NCBI GenBank assembly: GCA_016795385.1
Contig: JAEUHI010000079.1
Span: 1-64,000 of the forward strand
From: Verrucomicrobiales bacterium
GTDB lineage: Bacteria; Verrucomicrobiota; Verrucomicrobiia; Verrucomicrobiales; DEV007
Length of the DNA: 64,000 nt
Direction of reading: 5' to 3'
Shown: piece by piece, positions 16,690-25,323 of the stretch
How positions within the stretch are numbered: position 1 is the first letter of the stretch
Layout of the letters: each line of letters opens with the position of its first letter
The notes under the pieces: model-generated
What the model saw: the letters and a program-made list of their open reading frames with translations, nothing else
The model's database searches: none
What the model was told of the DNA's origin: nothing
Made by a program: the position numbers and the translations under genes

Positions 16690-17991
16690 ATGTCGGTTCC
16701 CACCCTCAAAATCGGACTCGCCGGTTTCGGCAATGTCGGCGCGGGCGTTTACAAAAACCTCGCGAAGAACCGTCATTTGCTGCGAGAACGCACCGGTTAC
16801 CATCTCGAAGTCGCCCGCATCGCGGTGCGCGATCCCGCGAAGGCCCGTTCGGTCGATCTGCCCGAGGGCATCGTCACGACGAGCCTGCAGGACCTCGTCG
16901 AGGATCCTTCGATCGACATCGTCGTCGAATTGATCGGCGGCACCGACCGCGCTTTCGATCTCGTGAAGTCCGCGCTCGAGAAAGGCAAGGCGGTCGTCAC
17001 GGGGAACAAAGCCCTCCTCGCCGAGCGCGGGCAGGAGCTCTTCGCCATTGCCGAGGCCTACGGCCGTCCCATCCATTACGAAGCGGCCGTGGCCGGCGGT
17101 ATCCCCATCATCAAGGCGGTGCAGGAATCCCTCATCGGGAATCACATCCAGTCGGTCGTCGGCATCATCAACGGGACCTGCAATTTCATCCTCACCCGCA
17201 TGTTCGAGGCGGGCCTTTCCTACGAGGACGCCCTCGCCGAAGCCCAGGCCCTCGGCTATGCGGAGGCCGATCCGACCCTCGATGTGAACGGATGGGATGC
17301 GGCCCACAAAGCGATCATTCTCGCTTCGCTCAGCTATGGACGCTGGGTGCCCTGTGATCGCATCCACGTCGAGGGCATCGAAAACGTCCGCGCCGCCGAC
17401 ATCGACTTCGCCGGTCGCCTCGGCTACACCATCAAGCTCCTCGGCGTGATCCGTCTCCATGAGGACTCCGGCTCGATCGAGGTGCGCGTGCAGCCTTCGC
17501 TGATTCCGTCGAAACACATCCTGGCTTCCGTCAAGGGCGCCTACAATGCCGTGATGGTGAAGGGCGACATCGTCGGGGAGACGCTCTTCTATGGGTCCGG
17601 CGCCGGACAGGATCCGACCTCGAGTTCCGTCATCGCCGACATCGCCGACGCCGCGATGTGGACCCAGCCCGCCCTGGGTTCGGGACTCGTCACCCATTCC
17701 CTCTACGGCGAGACCCTGCCCATCGGCGAGAGCGTTTCCAAATATTACCTCCGCGTCGAGGCCGAGGACAGGCCCGGCGTGCTCGCGCGCATCGCCACGG
17801 TACTGGGCGAGAACGGGATCGGCATCCTCTCCGTCATCCAGCCCGAGGACCACGACGAGCAGTACGCCGCCATCGTCCTGATGCTGCACTACGCTTCCTA
17901 CGGCACCGTCCAGCGCGCCCTTGGTCAGATCGCCGCGCTTGATTGCATCCGCGAGCGGCCCGTCCTGTTGCGGGTTGAGGATGTGGGGTGA
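16690..17991 (+). CDS. hom: Homoserine dehydrogenase with C-terminal ACT domain
   Basis: 433 residues; reduces aspartate semialdehyde to homoserine with NAD(P)H, the branch point to threonine and methionine. The N-terminal dinucleotide loop is I-G-L-A-G-F-G-N-V-G-A-G-V. The catalytic domain carries T-G-N-K-A-L-L-A, A-A-V-A-G-G-I-P-I-I, N-G-T-C-N-F-I-L and D-P-T-L-D-V-N-G-W-D-A-A-H-K. The last ~80 residues (A-E-D-R-P-G-V-L-A-R-I-A) form an ACT domain, so feedback by threonine is expected. thrC follows 2.7 kb away with two unrelated genes in between. ATG 16690 is preferred to a TTG 12 codons upstream. Confidence 0.96.
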   Translation: MSVPTLKIGLAGFGNVGAGVYKNLAKNRHLLRERTGYHLEVARIAVRDPAKARSVDLPEGIVTTSLQDLVEDPSIDIVVELIGGTDRAFDLVKSALEKGKAVVTGNKALLAERGQELFAIAEAYGRPIHYEAAVAGGIPIIKAVQESLIGNHIQSVVGIINGTCNFILTRMFEAGLSYEDALAEAQALGYAEADPTLDVNGWDAAHKAIILASLSYGRWVPCDRIHVEGIENVRAADIDFAGRLGYTIKLLGVIRLHEDSGSIEVRVQPSLIPSKHILASVKGAYNAVMVKGDIVGETLFYGSGAGQDPTSSSVIADIADAAMWTQPALGSGLVTHSLYGETLPIGESVSKYYLRVEAEDRPGVLARIATVLGENGIGILSVIQPEDHDEQYAAIVLMLHYASYGTVQRALGQIAALDCIRERPVLLRVEDVG

Positions 17992-18039
17992 AGGCAGACC
18001 GGGCAAACGCGGCCCCGATGTGACAAAAACGCCATCTGC

Positions 18040-18068
18040 TTGTGATCCCGGGTTTCCACCGATAGGCA
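18040..18068 (+). promoter_or_regulatory. Candidate promoter of the PycTM-like gene
   Basis: TTGTGA (18040-18045), 17-nt spacer, TAGGCA (18063-18068). Only 9 nt separate the -10 box from the ATG at 18078, so the message would be essentially leaderless. It suggests the gene is transcribed separately from hom. Confidence 0.35.
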
Positions 18069-18077
18069 TCGCTCGCC

Positions 18078-18734
18078 ATGGAAACACGATTACCCGAGCC
18101 TGGAAACACCGGGGAAACAGCGCTGGAAGATTCTCCCCCGGCACCGAGCACTTCGGCCGCCTCGTTGCTGGGAACGGTGACCCTCCTCGTCAACGATACC
18201 CAGGTCGACGTCACCCGTCTCATCTACATGCTGTATCTCGACATCGAGCAGCAGATCAACCGCGCCGACACGAAGGCCCAGATCACCCTCAGCACCTCGG
18301 CGATTCTCATCGGGATCATGGTCAATCTGGGAGTGGGGCTCGATTTCAAGAAACCGGACGGTCTCCTGGCAAGCGATTGGCTGGCCCTTCTCTTCTACGC
18401 CGTCTTCATCATCGCGATGTGCCTCGCCTTCGGGCGCGGCATCGCTGCGGCCTTTCCCCGGGCGATCCGCAAGGCCTCGACCTCAAACCACCATCCGAAT
18501 CTCTATTTCACCGGACAGATCGTTTCCCTCACCTCCGAGGCCTACGCCGATCTTTTCTGCCAGCAGTCGAACGATGCGGTGAAACGTTCCGTTCTCGGGC
18601 AGATCCACTCGAAGTCGATGGTCCTCGAAGCCAAACTCCGCAACGTGCGGATCGGCATGAGCTGTCTCCTCATCGCCCTCGCCGCCTGGGTCCTCGCGCG
18701 GGCGGTGTTGTTTCTCGGATCGGTCGGGGTTTGA
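18078..18734 (+). CDS. Pycsar-effector-like (PycTM / DUF5706-type) membrane protein
   Basis: 218 residues. After a ~45-residue polar N-terminus, an amphipathic helix runs into R-A-D64-T-K66-A-Q and then a membrane hairpin (residues ~69-90 and ~101-123); a cytoplasmic helical segment contains N-L-Y-F-T-G-Q-I-V-S-L-T-S-E-A-Y and H-S-K-S-M-V-L-E-A-K, and a third membrane helix spans ~193-213. This layout and the A-D-x-K-A motif match the effector half of Pycsar anti-phage systems, in which a cyclic pyrimidine nucleotide opens the membrane protein. No cyclase gene is adjacent; neighbours are hom and a GH10-like gene. The family similarity is by eye and should be tested by profile search. Confidence 0.6.
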   Translation: METRLPEPGNTGETALEDSPPAPSTSAASLLGTVTLLVNDTQVDVTRLIYMLYLDIEQQINRADTKAQITLSTSAILIGIMVNLGVGLDFKKPDGLLASDWLALLFYAVFIIAMCLAFGRGIAAAFPRAIRKASTSNHHPNLYFTGQIVSLTSEAYADLFCQQSNDAVKRSVLGQIHSKSMVLEAKLRNVRIGMSCLLIALAAWVLARAVLFLGSVGV

Positions 18735-18755
18735 TCGGGTGGCACGGCCAGACGG

Positions 18756-18783
18756 TTGCCGAAGGACCTGCAACGGTTAGGTT
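18756..18783 (+). promoter_or_regulatory. Candidate promoter of the GH10-like gene
   Basis: TTGCCG (18756-18761), 16-nt spacer, TAGGTT (18778-18783), with the ATG at 18791 only 7 nt later. This would give a leaderless message. Confidence 0.35.
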
Positions 18784-18790
18784 CGAGGCG

Positions 18791-20551
18791 ATGAGACGAT
18801 CCCTTCTCGCCGCCTGCGGCCTTTCCCTTTTCTTCGTTCCAGCTTCCGCCAAGGATTTGCCTCCCGGTGGCACGGAGATCCGCCCGGGCGGCGACATCCA
18901 AGCAAGCGCGACGGATGGAGCCGGGGTCGTCGAGTCACTTCCTGATGGAGAAGGCAAACGCATCACGATCGCGGAGGCCCTTCCCGCCAAGGCTTACGGC
19001 GCCCAGTTCACCGCACCTTTCTCCTCCGCCATCGCGAAAAACGAGCCCGTGCTCGCGATCATCAAGGCCCGTGTCATCGGCGGAGCGCCTCACGGCGAAG
19101 TGCTCGCCAAACTCCAGCTACGCTCGGCTCCCTACACGTCCTTCGGTGCCACGATCGGACTCGGGATCCATACCGAATGGCTGGAGCTGCCCGTCACCTT
19201 CGTGCCCGACCAAGACCTCGCCGCCGACTCAGTCGCAATCGTCCTACTCTGCGCCCACCAGCAGCAGAGCCTCGAAGTGGAAAGCATCCGCGTCCTCAAA
19301 TACCCGGCCGGCACCGACCTCGCCGCCTTTCCGAAAGCGAAACCGGTGCGCCGCACCTATCCGGGCCGCGAGCCCGATGCGGCCTGGCGCAAGGCCGCGC
19401 TCGAACGCATCGAACAACATCGCAAGAACGAACTCTCCCTCACCCTGACCGATGCCTCAGGCGCGCCACTCGCCAACACCGAAGTGAACCTTTCGCTCCG
19501 CCGTCACGAGTTCGGCTTCGGTTCCGCCGTCGTCGCGAAACGTTTTTCGGGAGAGTCGGAAGACGACCGCCGTTATCGCGAGATCGTCGACCGGCTTTTC
19601 AGCATCGTGGTCTTCGAAAACGATCTCAAGGACGGCCAGTGGTCGCCCGACTTCGATGCCGCGAGGAAGGAATCGCGCAACCGCGAGCTCGACCAGGCCT
19701 TCGCCTGGCTCGAGGAACGCCGCATCGCGGTGCGGGGACATTACCTGATGCAGATCGCCACGCCCTACAACCTGCACGACATCACCGACAGCGGGGAGAT
19801 CCGGCGCCTCACCCTTGCCAGCGTCGCCGAGCGGCTCGACTTCGTCCGCGACCGTGTCGTCGAGTGGGACGTCATCAATCATCCCATCGCTTGGGGCGGG
19901 GCGGACCTGCTCAACCAACGCCCCGGTCTCGGGCAGCTCGACCGCGAGGTCTTTCGGCTCGCGCGCGAAAAAACGAAGCGGCCCTTTTTCGTGAACGAGG
20001 ACCAGGTCTTCCGTCCCGGCCCCCAGTGCGACGATACCTACACCTACATTGAAGCCTTGAACGAAGCCGGACTTGCCGTCGCCGGACTCGGCAACCAGGC
20101 CCATTTCCATGAGAGTTACCTGCCTTCGCCCGAGCACCTCCTCGCCGTCACCGACCGCTTCGCGAAGCTCGTGCCGCATCAGAGCATCACCGAGTACGAC
20201 ATCGTCACGAACGAGGACGAGCAACTTGCCGCCGACTACACCCGCGACGTGCTCATTGCCGTGTTCAGCCATCCCGCCTACACCAGCTTTCTCCTTTGGG
20301 GATTCTGGGAGGGGTCACATTGGAAACCCGAGGCCGCTTCCTGGAACCGCGACTGGAGCCTGCGGGCCCGTGGCGCCGTGCTCGAGGAATGGATCGGAAA
20401 ACGCTGGCACACCGCGATGACCGCCCGAACCGACGCCGACGGACGACTGGCTTTCCGCGGGTTTCCCGGGTGGTATGAGATCCGGGAAAACGGCCAAACC
20501 CGGCTCGTCCGCCTTGGCCGTGACCAGCTTGACGGGATCCTGAAACGCTGA
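18791..20551 (+). CDS. Exported GH10-like protein with altered acid/base residue
   Basis: 586 residues with a signal peptide (M-R-R-S-L, cleaved near A-S-A-K). Residues ~25-190 form a beta-rich carbohydrate-binding-like region. A GH10 xylanase-like TIM barrel follows, with F-G-F-G-S-A-V, G-H-Y-L-M-Q, V-E-W-D-V-I-N and a nucleophile block S-I-T-E468-Y-D-I. The acid/base position, normally Glu in W-D-V-V-N-E, is His364 here (W-D-V-I-N-H-P). The C-terminus has W-G-F-W-E-G-S-H-W and a short extra beta-domain. The nucleophile is retained but the general acid is not, so classical xylanase activity is doubtful. Confidence 0.8.
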   Translation: MRRSLLAACGLSLFFVPASAKDLPPGGTEIRPGGDIQASATDGAGVVESLPDGEGKRITIAEALPAKAYGAQFTAPFSSAIAKNEPVLAIIKARVIGGAPHGEVLAKLQLRSAPYTSFGATIGLGIHTEWLELPVTFVPDQDLAADSVAIVLLCAHQQQSLEVESIRVLKYPAGTDLAAFPKAKPVRRTYPGREPDAAWRKAALERIEQHRKNELSLTLTDASGAPLANTEVNLSLRRHEFGFGSAVVAKRFSGESEDDRRYREIVDRLFSIVVFENDLKDGQWSPDFDAARKESRNRELDQAFAWLEERRIAVRGHYLMQIATPYNLHDITDSGEIRRLTLASVAERLDFVRDRVVEWDVINHPIAWGGADLLNQRPGLGQLDREVFRLAREKTKRPFFVNEDQVFRPGPQCDDTYTYIEALNEAGLAVAGLGNQAHFHESYLPSPEHLLAVTDRFAKLVPHQSITEYDIVTNEDEQLAADYTRDVLIAVFSHPAYTSFLLWGFWEGSHWKPEAASWNRDWSLRARGAVLEEWIGKRWHTAMTARTDADGRLAFRGFPGWYEIRENGQTRLVRLGRDQLDGILKR

Positions 20552-20686
20552 GTTTCGGGCAGATGCGGCTCCCCGCAAAGTCCTCTCCCGGAGGGCAAGC
20601 CACTTGTCATCCGCCCGTTTCCGGCGAAGCTTCCCTTCCCGAGCCCTTTTCCGTTTCAATCCCCGAAAATCGTTTTAAGTTCCCCC

Positions 20687-22045
20687 ATGGATTTTGTTTC
20701 TACCCGCGGCGGCGGTGAGCCGGTCAGTTTCAACGAGGCCTTCGCACGCGGACTTGCTCCCGATGGCGGCCTCTACGTGCCGCGCCACCTCCCCATGCTG
20801 CCGCAGAGCATTCTCGTCGAGGACGCCCTGCCTTACGCCGCCCTCGCCTGGGATTTCCTGAGCCTTTTCGACAACGATCACGACAGCGAGCATCTCATCG
20901 ACATCATCGATCGCAGCTACGGCGACTTCAGCGACACGATGAACGCGCCGCTGCAACAGCTCGCGGACAACCTTTTCGTCCTCGAGCTTTTCCACGGCCC
21001 CAGCCTCTCCTTCAAGGATTTCGGGCTGCAGCTCATCGGCAGTCTTTTCGAGGAGCAGATCGAGCGCACCGGCGTGCCGATCAACGTGCTCGGAGCGACC
21101 TCGGGCGACACCGGCTCGGCCGCGATCCACGGACTCGCAGGGAAAAAGGGTGCCAAGGTTTTCATCCTTTACCCCGAAGGCCGCATCTCCGAGCTCCAGG
21201 AACGGCAGATGACCTGCACGGGTGCCGACAACATCTACCCGATCCCGATCCAGGGAACCTTCGACGACGGCCAGGCCATCGTGAAGGAACTGATGAGCGA
21301 CCTCGCCTTCAAGGAAGAGATGCGCCTTTCGGCGATCAACTCGATCAACGTCGTCCGCGTCCTCGCCCAGTGCGTCTACTACGTGCACGCCTTCACCCAG
21401 CTGCCGCCCGACAACCGCGACGACATCAGCTTCGTCGTTCCGACGGGGAATTTCGGCAACATCTTCGCCGGCTGGATGGTGCACCAGATGGGGCTGCCGG
21501 TCGATCGTTTCGTCGTCGCGACGAACCAGAACGACATCCTCTACCGCCTCTTCAACACCGGCGAATACAAGCCCGACGCGGTGCGTCCGAGCCACGCGCC
21601 CTCGATGGACATCCAGGTCGCCTCGAACTTCGAGCGTTTCCTCTACTATCATAACGAGAAAAACGCGAAGGCGACGATGGCGCAGATGGAGCAGTTCAAG
21701 AAGGACGGCTCGATCAAGATCGCGAATTTCAACGCCAGCAACTTCGCGGCGACCCGCAGCACCGACGAGGACATCCTCAAGAACATCCGCATGGTGAAGG
21801 AGAAATACGATTACGTCGTCGATCCCCACACCGCCTGCGGCTTCCAGGATCTCGATCTCTCCTCGACGCACGTCATCCTCGCCACGGCCCATCCGGCGAA
21901 ATTCCCCGACACGATCCAGAAGGCGATCGGGGAAACGCCCACCGACCCCGCGCTGGAGAAGCTCAAGAAGAAGGAGATGGTGAAGTATCCCGTCGCCGCG
22001 ACCGCTGAAGCCGTGCGCAAGTTCCTCAAGGAAAACGGCATCTGA
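20687..22045 (+). CDS. thrC: Threonine synthase
   Basis: 452 residues; converts O-phosphohomoserine to threonine with PLP. It starts with F-V-S-T-R-G-G-G-E and P-D-G-G-L-Y-V-P, typical of the long form. The PLP lysine is K110 in L-S-F-K-D-F-G. N-V-L-G-A-T-S-G-D-T-G-S-A-A is the phosphate-binding loop, and V-P-T-G-N-F-G-N-I-F-A-G follows. A possible promoter (TTTCAA, 16 nt, TAAGTT at 20676-20681) ends five C residues before the ATG. It acts with hom in the same pathway. Confidence 0.95.
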   Translation: MDFVSTRGGGEPVSFNEAFARGLAPDGGLYVPRHLPMLPQSILVEDALPYAALAWDFLSLFDNDHDSEHLIDIIDRSYGDFSDTMNAPLQQLADNLFVLELFHGPSLSFKDFGLQLIGSLFEEQIERTGVPINVLGATSGDTGSAAIHGLAGKKGAKVFILYPEGRISELQERQMTCTGADNIYPIPIQGTFDDGQAIVKELMSDLAFKEEMRLSAINSINVVRVLAQCVYYVHAFTQLPPDNRDDISFVVPTGNFGNIFAGWMVHQMGLPVDRFVVATNQNDILYRLFNTGEYKPDAVRPSHAPSMDIQVASNFERFLYYHNEKNAKATMAQMEQFKKDGSIKIANFNASNFAATRSTDEDILKNIRMVKEKYDYVVDPHTACGFQDLDLSSTHVILATAHPAKFPDTIQKAIGETPTDPALEKLKKKEMVKYPVAATAEAVRKFLKENGI

Positions 22046-22130
22046 GGCGGATCGCAGCACCGGCATCTCTGGATCCGTGCCTTGATCAAGTGACTTCCCG
22101 GCACCTTCCGGGATGCGCTACGCTATCTGC

Positions 22131-23057
22131 ATGTCACCCCGTCCCACCCGCCGCGATTTTCTCCTCACCGCCGCCTCGACCGCCGCGATGAGCGCCCTTC
22201 CCCGGTCCGTCCGCGCCGCCGTCGATGGTGACATCGATGCCCACGTCCACGTCTGGACTCCCGATGTCGCGAAGTATCCCCTCGCCGAAGGTTTCGAGGT
22301 CTCGCAGATGAAACCGGCGAGCTTCACGCCCGAGGAACTCTTCGCCCACACCCAACCCAACGGGGTCGGGCGCATCGTGCTCATCCAGATGAGTTACTAC
22401 CGCTACGACAACCGCTACATGCTCGACACGATGGCGCGCTTTCCCGGCGTTTTCTCGGGCGTGGCGATCGTCGATGAGGCCGCCTCCGATCCGGGCGCGG
22501 CCATGCGCGATCTCGCCGCCAAGGGCGTGCGTGGCTTCCGCATCAACCCGGGGCGAACGGCGGTCGATGCCTGGATCGGTTCAGCGGGCATGGCGGAGAT
22601 GTGGGGAACGGCCGCCGACGAAGGGCTCGCGATCTGCCCGCTCATCGGACCCGAGGCGCTCCCTGCGATCGGTAAGATGTGCGAACGTTTTCCAAAGACG
22701 CGCGTCGTCATCGATCACTTCGCGCGCATCGGAGCCGATGGCGTGATCCGCGGGGAACAGCTCGATGCCCTCGCCCGGCTCGCGGATCATGCCCATGTCC
22801 ACGTGAAGACCTCGGCTTTCTACGCCCTCGGCAAAAAGCAGCCGCCCTACACCGATCTCGGCCCCATGATCCGCCGGATGCGCGATGCCTATGGGGCGGA
22901 GCGCCTGATGTGGGCGAGCGATTGCCCCTATCAGGTCGGCCCGGGTCAAAGTTATGGCGATGCGATCCGGCTCGTGCGCGAGGGACTCGATTTTCTCAGC
23001 GCACCGGAGCGGAGCGCGATCCTGCACGACACCGCGGAGCGGGTTTTCTTCAGCTGA
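22131..23057 (+). CDS. Tat-exported amidohydrolase (Amidohydro_2 type)
   Basis: 308 residues from ATG 22131; an ATG 18 nt earlier only adds six residues before the twin-arginine motif P-T-R-R-D-F-L-L. The metal-dependent TIM barrel begins I-D-A-H-V-H-V-W, the usual entry of this family, with V-I-D-H-F-A-R mid-protein and a catalytic-aspartate block M-W-A-S-D-C-P-Y. Relatives include lactonases and decarboxylases (2-pyrone-4,6-dicarboxylate type); the substrate is not decidable. Its last 8 nt overlap the convergent aminotransferase gene. Confidence 0.85.
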   Translation: MSPRPTRRDFLLTAASTAAMSALPRSVRAAVDGDIDAHVHVWTPDVAKYPLAEGFEVSQMKPASFTPEELFAHTQPNGVGRIVLIQMSYYRYDNRYMLDTMARFPGVFSGVAIVDEAASDPGAAMRDLAAKGVRGFRINPGRTAVDAWIGSAGMAEMWGTAADEGLAICPLIGPEALPAIGKMCERFPKTRVVIDHFARIGADGVIRGEQLDALARLADHAHVHVKTSAFYALGKKQPPYTDLGPMIRRMRDAYGAERLMWASDCPYQVGPGQSYGDAIRLVREGLDFLSAPERSAILHDTAERVFFS

Positions 23058-24177
23058 TCGCGTCCGCGATCACCCCTAACAAACGCGCCACCTCGTCGGC
23101 GGTGTTGTAGCCGTGGACGGCGACGCGGACGCGCCCGGCCTGGTGCATCACGTGGATCTCCTCGCTCTCGAGGGCCGCGTGGATTTCGTTCGAGCGCGGG
23201 TGGATGAAGGAGACGATGCCCGTGGGAAACTCCCGCTGCAAGGGCGCGAGCGGCTCGATACCGAGATCGACGAGTCCGGCATGGACCTTCGCCACCAGCG
23301 GATCGGCGTGACGTGAGATCGCATCGATTCCGATCCCGTCGAGATACCGCAGCGAGGCGTTGAGCGCGTAAAGCGAAACGAAATTCGGCATGCCCACGGA
23401 GAAGCTCGCCGCGCCGGGCTTGGTCACGGCCTTTTCGAAACGATCGGCCTCGAAGGCATTGGTGAGGTGGTACCACCCGCCCGCCCGGGTCGTGAGCCGC
23501 TCCGCACCTGCCTCCGGCACGCCGATGACACAGCCGCCGTGGATCCCAAGGGTCCACTTGTGGGTGCTCGAGATGAGGATGTCGGCATCGGCGCAATCGA
23601 GCTCGACCCGCCCAAAGGCCTGGGTGATGTCGGCCGAGAGCACCGCCTGCGGTGCGAGCGACCGCACCGCGTCACGCAGGGCCGGCCAGTCGATGCGGAA
23701 GCCGTTGTAGAAACTGACCAGCGAGACCTGGACGAGGCGGGTCTTCGCACCGAGCAGCGGCAGGAGATCTTCGGTCCGCAATACACCCTGACAAGCACGC
23801 CAAACCTTCACCCGCGGAGGCCGCGCCGCGCGGAGCCAGGGCGTCGCCCCGGCGGGGAAATCGAGATCACTCACCACGACCTCGTCGTCGGGCCCGAGGT
23901 CGAGGGCACCGGCGAGCAGGTTGTAGGCCTCGGAGCTGCACGAGCAGAAGGAGACCTCCTCCGTTTTCAACCCGACCAGTTTCGCACTGATCTCGCGGCA
24001 GGCCTCGACCGCGGCGAAATGCGGCACACGGCCGCGCATGCCGAGCCCCTTGTCTTGCGCGTATTGCGCGATCGCCTCTCCGACACAGCGCGGCGGGATG
24101 CTCTCCGCGGCAGTGTTGAAGTAGGCGATGCCCTCGAGCCCGGGAAAATCCGCGCGGCGGGATGCAGGAGTGAGCAT
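23050..24177 (-). CDS. Aminotransferase class V / cysteine desulfurase-like PLP enzyme
   Basis: 375 residues. The start I-A-Y-F-N-T-A-A-E-S-I-P-P and the E-V-S-F-C-S-C-S-S-E-A-Y-N block are those of fold-type I class V enzymes. The PLP lysine is K207 in S-S-T-H-K-W-T-L-G. G-A-A-S-F-S-V-G-M-P-N then occupies the place of the usual R-x-E-x-G-T region. It lacks a clear cysteine-desulfurase active-site loop, so an epimerase or lyase of the isopenicillin N epimerase-like group is as likely. It lies 23 nt downstream of transaldolase on the same strand and is probably co-transcribed with it. Confidence 0.85.
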   Translation of the reverse strand: MLTPASRRADFPGLEGIAYFNTAAESIPPRCVGEAIAQYAQDKGLGMRGRVPHFAAVEACREISAKLVGLKTEEVSFCSCSSEAYNLLAGALDLGPDDEVVVSDLDFPAGATPWLRAARPPRVKVWRACQGVLRTEDLLPLLGAKTRLVQVSLVSFYNGFRIDWPALRDAVRSLAPQAVLSADITQAFGRVELDCADADILISSTHKWTLGIHGGCVIGVPEAGAERLTTRAGGWYHLTNAFEADRFEKAVTKPGAASFSVGMPNFVSLYALNASLRYLDGIGIDAISRHADPLVAKVHAGLVDLGIEPLAPLQREFPTGIVSFIHPRSNEIHAALESEEIHVMHQAGRVRVAVHGYNTADEVARLLGVIADAIS

Positions 24178-24200
24178 GTCGGGGCCGGCTTGCGGGTCGG

Positions 24201-25157
24201 TCAGAGTTTCGCGGCGATGAGCGCCTCCATCTTGCGGATGTCGGCGGAGAAGAGACGGATCCCTTCGGCCGTTTTTTCCGTGGCCATGGCGTCCTCGTTG
24301 AGGAGGAAACGGAAGGACTTCTCGCCCGCATCGACCCGCTCGAGCGACGAGTCCGCGGCGGATTCCGGGGAAAGCTTGCGCTCCACGGTGCCTTCAGCCT
24401 TCTGGAGATCTTCGAGCAGGTTGGTTCCGATCGTGAGAAGATCGCAGCCCGCGAGCTCGAGAATCTGCGAGGTATTGCGGAAGCTCGCACCCATGACCTC
24501 GACGGGATAACCGAACTGGCGGTAGTAGGTGTAGATGCGTCGCACCGATTGCACCCCGGGATCCTCCGCGCCCGTGTATTCGTTGCCGGTGCTCTTCTTG
24601 TACCAATCGTAGATGCGGCCGACGAAGGGCGAGATCAGGGTGATGCCTCCTTCCGCGCAGGCGACGGCCTGGACGAGGGAAAACAAGAGGGTCAGGTTGC
24701 AGTGGATACCCTCCTTCTCGAGCGCGGCGGCGGCGCGGATCCCCTCCCAGGTCGAGGCGATCTTGATGAGGACCCGCTCGCGGGGGATGCCATCGGCTTC
24801 GTAGAGGCGGATGATCTCCTGTGCTTTTGTCAGGGTCCCCTCGGTATCGAAGGAGAGGCGCGCGTCGACCTCGGTGGAGACGCGGCCGGGGACGATCCGC
24901 AGGATCTCCTTGCCGAAATTGACGAGGACGCGATCGATGATCGCCGAGACGAGCGTGTCGCCGGAGAGCGGAGAAGATTTCAGATCCACCACCGCCTTGT
25001 CGACGAGCGGCGCATAGGCCTCCTGCTGGGCGGCCTTGAGGATGAGCGAGGGATTCGTCGTCGCATCCTGCGGGCGGTAGGCGCGCATCGATTCGAAATC
25101 GCCCGTGTCGGCGACGACGACGGTGTGTTGCTTGAGCTGGTCGAGGAGGTTTGCCAT
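24201..25157 (-). CDS. tal: Transaldolase
   Basis: 318 residues, the length of the E. coli TalB type. It transfers a dihydroxyacetone unit in the non-oxidative pentose phosphate pathway. The catalytic residues fall where expected: D18 in V-V-A-D-T-G-D, K132 (Schiff base) in V-L-I-K-I-A-S-T-W-E-G, and A-T-T-N-P-S-L-I near residue 35. C-N-L-T-L-L-F-S and I-S-P-F-V-G-R-I are also present. ATG 25157 matches the family start; longer upstream frames are discarded. Confidence 0.96.
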   Translation of the reverse strand: MANLLDQLKQHTVVVADTGDFESMRAYRPQDATTNPSLILKAAQQEAYAPLVDKAVVDLKSSPLSGDTLVSAIIDRVLVNFGKEILRIVPGRVSTEVDARLSFDTEGTLTKAQEIIRLYEADGIPRERVLIKIASTWEGIRAAAALEKEGIHCNLTLLFSLVQAVACAEGGITLISPFVGRIYDWYKKSTGNEYTGAEDPGVQSVRRIYTYYRQFGYPVEVMGASFRNTSQILELAGCDLLTIGTNLLEDLQKAEGTVERKLSPESAADSSLERVDAGEKSFRFLLNEDAMATEKTAEGIRLFSADIRKMEALIAAKL

Positions 25158-25323
25158 GCCGACAGTGTGCGGGGCGAGGTGCGCCTTGTCCAGCGGATAG
25201 GGTGCAACAAAAGCTCCGATTGCGACCGTGCGCCCGGTGTGGTATCGAAAGGGCGATTCTTTTGCGTTTGTAGCTCCGGAACGGACTTCGGCAAGGGATG
25301 CTCCTCCGCAGACATCTTTCGCC

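Noticed and set aside
15880..18144. A 754-codon minus-strand frame running through hom into the DUF1080 gene
   Set aside because: Only the last 227 codons (from ATG 16563) have family similarity and a signal peptide; the rest is antisense to hom.
18078..20551. Complete Pycsar or other two-gene defence system
   Set aside because: Only the effector-like gene is visible; the next gene is a GH10-like protein and no nucleotide cyclase motif is found nearby.
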